From Gremmenia infestans (taxonomy: Eukaryota; Ascomycota; Leotiomycetes; Helotiales; Hamatocanthoscyphaceae), in assembly GCA_032629725.1 (NCBI GenBank), contig JAFEVB010000015.1, positions 2,108,001 to 2,172,000 on the forward strand: a DNA stretch of 64,000 bases, given 5' to 3'. Below are positions 56,436 to 64,000 of the stretch, piece after piece (the stretch's first letter is position 1; each line of letters begins with the position of its first letter). A program made the position numbers and the translations under genes. The notes beneath the pieces are model-generated. The model saw nothing but the letters and a program-made list of their open reading frames with translations, made no database searches and was not told where the DNA came from.

Positions 56436-59400
56436 ATGGCTGGCCAATTCTCCGAAAAGCCTGATCCAGGGGGTCAGGTATCTACGCGATCGCGAACTTC
56501 AAGTCATGGCACTTCGACCGACGAGCACGAATCCTCCCTAAAGCACAAGCCAGAGACAGAGAAAGAGGGGCACGCAACACCACTGCACTCGAGCTACAAA
56601 GGCGCACTCAACAAGCTTGATTCGCAAGTTGTCAATGTCGCACCGAAAGACCAAGATCTCTATTCGCATCTCCCCGCAGCTGAGGCTGAGATATTGAAGC
56701 GCCAGGTCGATATCCCCGTGGTGAAGAGTGGATGGAAGGCATTATACCGATATGCGACGGTCAATGACTACATCATTATGGCAGTCAGCGGTGTTTGCGC
56801 AATAGGGGCTGGAGCGGCACTTCCCCTTATGACCGTCGTGTTTGGAGGCCTAGCTGGAGAATTTAATGGATATTTCGCCGGTACTACTACCCACGATGCC
56901 TTCGAGAAGAGCATTGTGCACAATGTATTGTACTTCATCTACATTGGCATTGCCGAGTTCATTACCATCTACATCACGACGGTTGGCTTCATATATACAG
57001 GAGAACACATCAGTGGGAAGATCCGCGCTGAATATTTGGAGGCTTGTATGAGGCAGAACATCGGCTTCTTTGACAACCTTGGATCTGGAGAAATCACCAC
57101 AAGGATTACAGCAGATACAAATCTGGTCCAGGATGGCATTTCCGAGAAGGTCGGCCTGACTTTGACCGCGGTAGCAACCTTCATCACAGCCTTCGTTATC
57201 GGCTTTATCAAGTCCTGGAAGCTCACGTTAATTCTTTCTTCGACTGTCGCTGCTATTACTGTGACAATGGGGGGCGGATCTACCTTTATTATCAAATACA
57301 ACAAGCAGTCTCTTGAATCTTACGCTCTCGGTGGCTCCATTGCTGAGGAAGTTATATCATCAATCAGAAATGCAGTCGCTTTCGGAACTCAAGACAAGCT
57401 AGCTCGCCAATACGATGCTCACTTGGCCACTGCTGAGAAATTTGGATACAAAGTCAAATTTGTACTGGGTATAATGGTTGGCGGGATGTTCATGATCATC
57501 TATCTCAACTACGGCCTTGCATTCTGGATGGGAAGCAGATTTCTAGTCGAGGGGGAGGTCAACTTAAGCACTATTCTCACCATATTAATGTCCATCATGA
57601 TCGGCGCATTTTCCCTGGGAAATGTTGCTCCCAACGTTCAAGCATTTACCACTGGAATATCTGCGGCTACCAAGATCTTCAACACCATCGACCGTGTTTC
57701 CCCACTAGACCCCACATCGACCGATGGAGAAATTCTTCCTCACGTAGAGGGAACGATCGAATTGAAGAACATCAAGCATATCTATCCTTCCCGACCAGAG
57801 GTTACTGTTATGCAAGATGTCAGCCTCATCATCCCAGCAGGCAAGAAGACTGCTCTTGTCGGTGCCTCCGGATCTGGCAAGAGTACGATTGTGGGCCTGG
57901 TAGAAAGATTCTACGATCCTGTTGGCGGCCAAGTTTTCTTAGATGGCCACGATGTCAGCACTTTAAACCTTCGTTGGTTGCGTCAACAAATTTCGCTCGT
58001 TAGCCAAGAACCAACCCTTTTTGGCACTACTATATTCGAAAACATCGGTCATGGGCTTATCGGAACAAGATTTGAGGGGGAGAAAGACGACAAGAAGAAG
58101 GATCTCATCATTGAAGCTGCTAAAATGGCCAACGCCCACGATTTTATTACTGGTCTGCCTGAGGGTTATGAGACGAACGTAGGAGAACGTGGTTTCCTCC
58201 TTTCTGGAGGTCAGAAGCAGCGTATTGCTATTGCAAGAGCCATGGTCAGCGACCCTAAGATCTTGCTACTGGACGAGGCTACGTCGGCACTGGACACAAA
58301 GTCGGAGGGCGTCGTACAAGCCGCCTTGGAAGTTGCTGCCGCCGGAAGAACGACAATCACTATTGCACATCGTCTCTCCACAATCAAGGACGCAGACAAC
58401 ATTGTTGTTATGACCGAAGGTCGCATTGTCGAGCAAGGCACGCACAACGAGTTGTTAGCCAAGCACGGCGCTTATTATAACCTGATCGAAGCCCAAAAGA
58501 TTGCGGAAACAAATGAATTCAGCCCTGAGGAGGAAGCAGAAGTTGATGCTAAAGACGATGAACTTGTTCGAAAGATGTCCAATAAGAGCGAGACTGGTCT
58601 TGGTTATATGGAGGACCCGGATGACAAGAATATCGGTGATAAACTGAATCGTACCCAATCTGAGAAATCCCAATCTTCCTTGGCATTACAAGGTCGGAAG
58701 GCTGACGGAACCCACCAAGACTCATTATGGACCTTGATTAAACTGATTGCCTCTTTCAACAAAACTGAATGGCACCTAATGGTCGTTGGACTTGTCTTCT
58801 CCATCATTTGTGGAGGAGGAAATCCAACTCAAGCAGTCTTCTTTGCCAAAGAAATCATATCGCTTTCTTATCCTTTAACGAACCCAATCACCGGGGCAGT
58901 GATACCAGGAGCAAAGCAACATGTTCGCCACGATGTCGATTTCTGGTCTTTGATGTATCTAATGTTGGCATTTGTCCAGTTTATCGCCTTTTGTGGACAG
59001 GGTATTGCGTTTGCATTTTGCTCTGAGAGGCTTATTCATCGGGTCAGAGACCGAGCTTTCAGAACTATGCTTCGACAGGACATTGCCTTTTTCGACATGG
59101 ATGAGAACAGTGCAGGTGCTCTGACTTCATTTCTTAGTACAGAGACGACTCATGTTGCAGGTCTGTCAGGCGTTACTTTAGGCACACTTTTGACTGTCAT
59201 CACAACTCTTGTTGCTGCTATCACTGTCGCCACCGCAATTGGTTGGAAACTTGCTCTTGTTTGTACTGCAACAATCCCTATTCTCCTTGGCTGTGGTTTC
59301 TTCAGATTTTGGCTTCTTGCCCAATTCCAACGACGAGCAAAGAAATCCTACGAAACTAGTGCTAGTTATGCATGTGAGGCAACGAGTGCTATTCGCACAG

Positions 59401-60626
59401 TTGCTTCGTTGACGAGAGAAGACGACGTTCTGGAGCATTACAGGGCCGCTTTAGCATCTCAAGCCAAGAGAAGTTTGGAATCGATTTTGAAATCATCGCT
59501 TCTATACGCCGCTTCGCAATCATTGATGTTCCTCTGTGTTGCTCTTGGTTTCTGGTACGCTTTCCCAACTTCTTTCGTCACCGTAAACTAACTTGTTATA
59601 GGTATGGTGGCAATCGTATCGCAGACCGCGAGTATGACCTGTTTCAGTTTTTCGTCTGCTTTTCCTCCGTGATCTTCGGTGCCCAGTCCGCTGGAACCAT
59701 TTTCTCATTCGCACGTAAGTACCGGTTTACCTTCTCTATCCACATTTCCTAACAATGTATTAGCGGACATGGGCAAAGCCAAGCAAGCAGCACAAGAACT
59801 CAAGATTCTCTTCGACCGTAAACCGGCCATCGATTCATGGTCTAGCGATGGTGCACGTCTCGAGTCATGTGATGGTACCATTGAATTCCGAGACGTCCAC
59901 TTCCGATACCCCACACGTCCAGAACAGCCCGTCCTCCGTGGTCTGAACCTTTCTGTGAAACCCGGCCAGTATATCGCCTTGGTCGGAGCATCTGGCTGCG
60001 GAAAGTCTACTACCATTGCCCTCCTTGAACGATTTTACGACCCTCTAGTCGGAGGTATATACGTGGACGGCAAAGAAATCTCTTCTCTCAACATTAACGA
60101 TTATCGCTCCTACATCGCCCTTGTATCTCAAGAACCAACTCTGTACCAAGGCACGATCCGTGAGAACATCCTCCTGGGGGCTGACCGCGCAGACGTCCCA
60201 GACTCAGAAGTCGAGTACGCATGCCGCGAAGCCAATATCTACGACTTTATCATGTCCCTCCCCGACGGCTTTGGCACCGTCGTCGGCTCCAAAGGATCCA
60301 TGCTTTCTGGTGGCCAAAAACAACGTATCGCCATCGCCCGCGCTTTGCTCCGCGATCCCAAGATATTGTTGCTCGATGAGGCAACCTCGGCGCTTGACTC
60401 GGAGAGTGAACATGTAGTTCAAGCGGCGTTGGACAAGGCAGCTAAAGGCCGCACGACAATTGCAGTTGCGCATCGACTGAGTACGATCCAGAAAGCGGAT
60501 ATTATCTATGTCTTCGACCAAGGCGTCATTGTGGAGTCTGGGACGCATGGCGAGTTGATGCATAAGGGGGGCCGATATTCTGAGCTTGTGAATCTGCAGA
60601 GTTTAGGGAAGACGCAGAATCATTAG
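56436..60626 (+). CDS. MDR-type (ABCB) full-size ABC transporter
   Basis: Exons 56436-59554, 59602-59714 and 59764-60626 give 1364 aa in the order (TMD-NBD)2. A charged cytosolic N-terminus (about 110 aa) precedes TMD1. NBD1 has Walker A GASGSGKST, LSGGQKQRIAIARA and ILLLDEATSALD; NBD2 has GASGCGKST, LSGGQKQRIAIARA and ILLLDEATSALD, so both sites look catalytically intact. The linker is acidic and Lys/Ser-rich. Layout and motifs match fungal P-glycoprotein homologues such as Pmd1/leptomycin B resistance proteins and Aspergillus Mdr-type pumps. It probably exports hydrophobic compounds at the plasma membrane. It is not the a-factor transporter by obvious signature, though that role cannot be excluded. 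The large first exon contrasts with the many-exon PDR gene. Confidence 0.96.
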
Positions 60627-61167
60627 GCGTGGGTGGCTTGTTATATTCTTTTGTTTTTGTCGAATTTTTGCATGGCGATGGCGTTCAGAGGGTTGATAAA
60701 AATACCGCCTTTAGACTTGGGCACGTCTTGGGGGAGATGTCCTGCTCCTTTTAATTGAGGTTGTATATAGAAACCTCCACACTACATAATTCTGAGATAC
60801 CATACAAACACAATGTCGTGTTCTATTTCGCTATTGCAAGGCCTAGACCTAGACCCTCAGTTCATAGTACTGTTCCCTTAGAGGCGCCCGGCCACCAACA
60901 CTAAAGTGAGTTAATTATTAGGGTTCATTTAGTTTGGAATAGAGAGAGATGTCATTTTGTCACACGTGCCTAGACCACTTGCCTTACTTATAAGCTTAGC
61001 TAGCATTCCCCTTCAAGGAAACCTGATCCATAATTCTAGAACATTATACATTCTACTCTTTCGAATGATAAGAGGAAGAGAGAGCACGTGATTATCGATC
61101 TATCTGCCTACCTAGGCCTGGACACAGCTCATTTCGCACCCCATTCTTCCATTCATAACTTTGATCA
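60627..61167. other. Intergenic, no supported gene
   Basis: Downstream flank of the ABCB gene and upstream flank of the 2EXR gene. I see nothing beyond AT-rich words. Confidence 0.6.
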
Positions 61168-62232
61168 ATGTGTATTCTTGAGATTGAATCTATACATTAT
61201 TGTGCTTTTCGACGGGAAAATCGAAACTTATGCTTGCAAGTACGTATCGTGGAAGGAATGGAAAGCAGAAGCAGATATTGTGGTGTTGGAGTAGCGGAAG
61301 TGAAAGTGGAGCCTGATATCATCACGACACCACCACCGCGTTCCCAACCGTTATGGAAAAGACGACAGGCGGCGGCAGTGGCAGTGGCAGCCACAGCTGC
61401 GGATCCTTTTTATCTGAGGCAGCTGGAACAATGGGGCGGGGTTGTGGACGTGAATGTTAATGTGAATGCGCTGCATAAGAGGAGGTATGAGAATCGAGCG
61501 CGTGGGAACTCGTATGCGAAGATGCGTGCTCCTCCCGGTCCCCGTCCTTGCCCTCATCCTCATCCTCGTCCTCATATCATGGCGAGCGCTGCTGGTGCTA
61601 CGTCTATACCCCCACCGCTGCCTCGAGACCATCCCGTTACAAACCCCCAATCCCAATCCCGCTCTCCGAGTCGTCATAAAAATAAACCCGACAACTGCAG
61701 CGCCGATATTACGACGCAACCACCGCAAAAGCAAACCTCAAAATTGCTTTTCCATTGCTTCCCCAGACTACCGCCGGAGATCAGACTCAGGATCTGGGAG
61801 CATGCTATGAGTGGAGAAGCGGCTGAGAAAGAAGCAAATGGACAAGCGCAGCCAAGACTCGTTTTGGTGCCGGATCCGGAGTATCGGGCTTTTGTGGCTT
61901 TCACGACGTTGTATGAGGATGAGGATGAGGTTGTGGGGCTGGATGATCGGTTTTGCTGGGATGCTGTGCATCGGTTCTTGGTGGTGAGGGAGGGGCAGGG
62001 GGTGCCGAGGTGGTTGGGCGTGTGTAGAGAGTGTAGGGGGGTTTGTCTAAAGGAATTTTTGATGCGGGATGTGAGTGCGGATGCGGGGAAGGGGGGAAGT
62101 GGGTGGAGAGGGGGTGATGAGGTTTTGACGGTCTCGGTGGGTAGAGGGGGTGCGGGAGATGGGGGGTTAGGAGGGAGGTGTTTGCATGTTGTTAGGGAGG
62201 TGGGGAAGAGCAAGGGGGTTGAGAGAAGATGA
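61168..62232 (+). CDS. 2EXR-domain protein, single exon
   Basis: An open frame of 354 codons starting at the ATG at 61168; a second in-frame ATG at 61258 (MESRSRYCG) is an equally good start, and later Met codons exist. The first half is low-complexity: Pro/Arg/His-rich (GPRPCPHPHPRPH) with alternating Val-Asn. Then comes FHCFPRLPPEIRLRIWEHAM, the hallmark N-terminal helix of the fungal 2EXR domain (the F-x-x-LPxEIRxxIW motif, F-box-like in appearance). After it are FLVVREG and GVCRECRGVCLKE, typical of the rest of the domain. The C-terminal 60 residues are Gly/Val-rich and G-rich at DNA level. These proteins are abundant in Pezizomycotina and have no assigned function. The antisense frames over the same DNA are shadows. 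Confidence 0.65.
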   Translation: MCILEIESIHYCAFRRENRNLCLQVRIVEGMESRSRYCGVGVAEVKVEPDIITTPPPRSQPLWKRRQAAAVAVAATAADPFYLRQLEQWGGVVDVNVNVNALHKRRYENRARGNSYAKMRAPPGPRPCPHPHPRPHIMASAAGATSIPPPLPRDHPVTNPQSQSRSPSRHKNKPDNCSADITTQPPQKQTSKLLFHCFPRLPPEIRLRIWEHAMSGEAAEKEANGQAQPRLVLVPDPEYRAFVAFTTLYEDEDEVVGLDDRFCWDAVHRFLVVREGQGVPRWLGVCRECRGVCLKEFLMRDVSADAGKGGSGWRGGDEVLTVSVGRGGAGDGGLGGRCLHVVREVGKSKGVERR

Positions 62233-62565
62233 ATGATTTTACTGTAGTGGTGTTTTTGCTGAGGCGTTTGTGCTGGCTCTGTTGTTAAAAATATTGCTAT
62301 GATATTGGAGGTGGAGTATCTTGGATGATTTGTATCTCTTGAGTTGGTGGGTAACGTCTGTAACTCTTTGCTTGGCAATATAATATGGATCAAGACATCG
62401 CAGTTTAAGTTTGGGTCCTGCCTGCATGAAGATTTTTAGGTATTTTAGGAGTCGTGTGCTTGTCAACAGCGACTAGTACTTAATGAGGATTCATACATCT
62501 AGATAGCTTCTAAATCCAATTCGCGTACTATTACAAAGCTACAAAATAAGGTCTAAATCCGATGA
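62233..62565. other. Short convergent spacer
   Basis: 3' flanks of the 2EXR and GH25 genes. No feature recognised. Confidence 0.6.
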
Positions 62566-63663
62566 TTATGTTGAGAATGAATCCAAATCAACACCAGAGC
62601 CACAAGTGGTAGTATCTACATTATATCTGGTTAGATTGCCTCGGTGAAATGGGTTCAAAGGACTCACCTAGAGTATATTGTTTAGCAACAGCAGACGTCC
62701 AGCCTCCCATCAGACTAGTAACAGTATTCACGCCAGGTTTATTGTCGAATTGAACAGCCCACAGCGGAAGTTGAGACCCAATATCCGTCGACCTCGAAGC
62801 AAACATGCCCGTCCATTGATTCCTAAAATCCAGTTAATAAACGACCCCTTTTATATTGTATCAACTTACCCATTAGCATAAATCCCCCAATTCCTCCCAC
62901 TACCTTGCAATGCAGTAACCCACTGCTTCGCCAACGCCTCATTAGCCGAACTGCCCAAATTCCACGCATTACACGCATCGCCGTTCGCCGTCGAGGTTGG
63001 TTCAATATCAAACCAATAATGCCCAATCGTCATCCCATTACCATCCACGGCATTCAAGAATTCCTGCAATTGAGTAGCCGGAGACTTGCACGCAACGCCA
63101 TTACTCTGCGTTCCCGTGCAAGGAAACAGGTACGCGTCGATGCGAGAAATACCCGCAGCTTCCGCAGCCTTGTAGTTGGTTACGAAGTTGGACTTTACTG
63201 CTCCTCCTGACCCGCAAGCTTGGATATAGCCTTCAAGAGCTACGACTTTGTATTTCCCCGCAGCGCACGACCAGAAAGATGATGATGGAGTGCTTGAGAT
63301 ATCGATACCCGCTACACCGGTTCCAGACCCGCCTCCGCTGCCTCCAGACGGACAGCATTGCACGTCAGATGGTCCTGGACAGAGACCGCCGACGAAAGTA
63401 CCGGGGCATGTGTTCGATGTCGGTTCGCAGACGCCTTGGCCGGCTGGCGCGCTGCATGTTGCTACGCAGCATTGGATGTCTGCTGCTCCTGCGCAGTGTC
63501 CGGCTACATACGTTCCGCCGGTGCAAGCGGTCGATGTAGATGAGCAGAATCCGGGTCCGCTTGGCGTTGTGCAAGAGCTTGTTGCACGTTTTTGGATCAG
63601 TGAATGGGCTGAGGAAAGCGCGGTGGTAGTTGCGAGACTGAGGATGAAGTTCGAGAAATGCAT
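62566..63663 (-). CDS. Secreted GH25 (Chalaropsis-type) lysozyme with two Cys-rich modules
   Basis: Exons 63663-62870, 62822-62668 and 62615-62566 give 332 aa. A signal peptide (to about residue 20) is followed by a KR pair at 25-26, a likely Kex2 site. Two tandem Cys-rich modules then occupy residues 31-66 and 70-104, each with the pattern C...G.C......C.G..V.G.C.G..D.QCC. A Gly/Ser hinge leads to the GH25 domain, which begins GVAGIDISS (Asp121) and contains YWFDIEP with the conserved Asp-x-Glu. The DAYLFPC, GIYANGNQWTGMF and WAVQFDN segments match eukaryotic GH25-like lysozymes. The last small exon gives the conserved end CGSGVDLDSFS. Family members cleave peptidoglycan between MurNAc and GlcNAc, so this is probably an antibacterial or bacteriolytic exoenzyme. 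The Cys-rich modules may bind cell walls; that is inference. Confidence 0.92.
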
Positions 63664-64000
63664 TATGAGGTATTTTGAAGAATAATCTGGTCAACTTCAA
63701 CCTTGACATCTTGGAACTTCATTCTTTATCAGCAGCGAGGCTGTATAAATAGACTCAGAAGTGTGACGATTTTCTATCTTGGCATCATCTTGCGGCTGAT
63801 TCCTTCGATCCTTCATGTTCTCTGCCCGTGCTCGTTCCTGCAGCTGAGCCGAACACTTACAGAAACCTTACTTTCACTGCCGAATCATTGGCTTATCAAC
63901 CACTGCTGAGCGTTAGACAAAGTCACCACTAAGGCGGGTGGCTTGCCGATCAGAGGAATTAGGAAGGAGGTATTGCAATAGGGGAATTAACATTTCAGCT
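63664..64000. other. Promoter flank of GH25 gene at window edge
   Basis: Upstream region of the lysozyme gene. The plus frame 63703-63909 lacks family support. Nothing else can be said at the window edge. Confidence 0.5.

Noticed and set aside
61351..62393. Long antisense ORFs over the 2EXR gene
   Set aside because: They are shadows of a GC-rich coding frame. Their proteins are Pro/Ser/Thr low-complexity without domains, while the plus frame carries the 2EXR motif.
1..64000. CRISPR arrays, rRNA operons, bacterial operons or complete transposons
   Set aside because: No spaced direct repeats of CRISPR type, no rRNA-like blocks and no transposase or reverse-transcriptase motifs were seen. The genes have spliceosomal introns throughout.

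Overview
The window is eukaryotic nuclear DNA from a filamentous ascomycete (Pezizomycotina). The evidence is many short introns (about 45-150 nt) with GTRNGT-type donors and CTAAC/CTGAC-like branch sites, fungus-specific families (Zn2Cys6 regulator, PDR ABC pump, OPT transporter, 2EXR protein) and gene-poor spacers of 1-3 kb. Helotiales/Leotiomycetes is a guess from the overall look of the proteins and is not proven. All splice sites were inferred by eye from reading frame, GT-AG rules and family conservation. Every exon chain given closes in frame.

Layout. 1-11 kb: a small membrane protein; a divergent pair of ubiquitin-system genes (UBC1-type E2 and proteasome ATPase RPT2); and a 2-oxoglutarate-oxygenase-like protein that lacks its usual iron-binding HxD. 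11-22 kb: an unrecognised one-TM protein, a GT31-like Golgi glycosyltransferase, an MFS exporter and an IphP-type phosphatase. 23-32 kb is a nutrition block: a secreted GH16 glucanase convergent with a secreted GH74 xyloglucanase, then an OPT oligopeptide transporter. 33-37 kb is housekeeping: a basic nucleolar-type protein (Alb1-like) head-to-head with the BAR protein RVS161, then peptidyl-tRNA hydrolase. 37-43 kb is mostly spacer with decayed ORFs, a (TA)n microsatellite and a short Zn2Cys6 regulator. 43-61 kb: a PDR (ABCG) exporter, a secreted subtilisin, INO80 subunit ARP8 and an MDR (ABCB) exporter. 61-64 kb: a 2EXR protein and a secreted GH25 lysozyme with two Cys-rich modules.

How the genes relate. 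Two secreted glycosidases, a subtilisin and a lysozyme, with an oligopeptide importer and three exporters, fit a plant-litter or plant-associated life in competition with bacteria. The gene order looks like ordinary chromosome arm and not a biosynthetic cluster, because no PKS, NRPS or terpene backbone gene is present. I saw no rRNA, intact tRNA, CRISPR array or complete transposon. The most unusual observations are the start-codon-only exon of RPT2, two GC-AG introns in one ABC gene, the catalytically degenerate oxygenase-like protein, the two-module lysozyme, and short GTAC-centred palindromic words that recur almost only in noncoding DNA.
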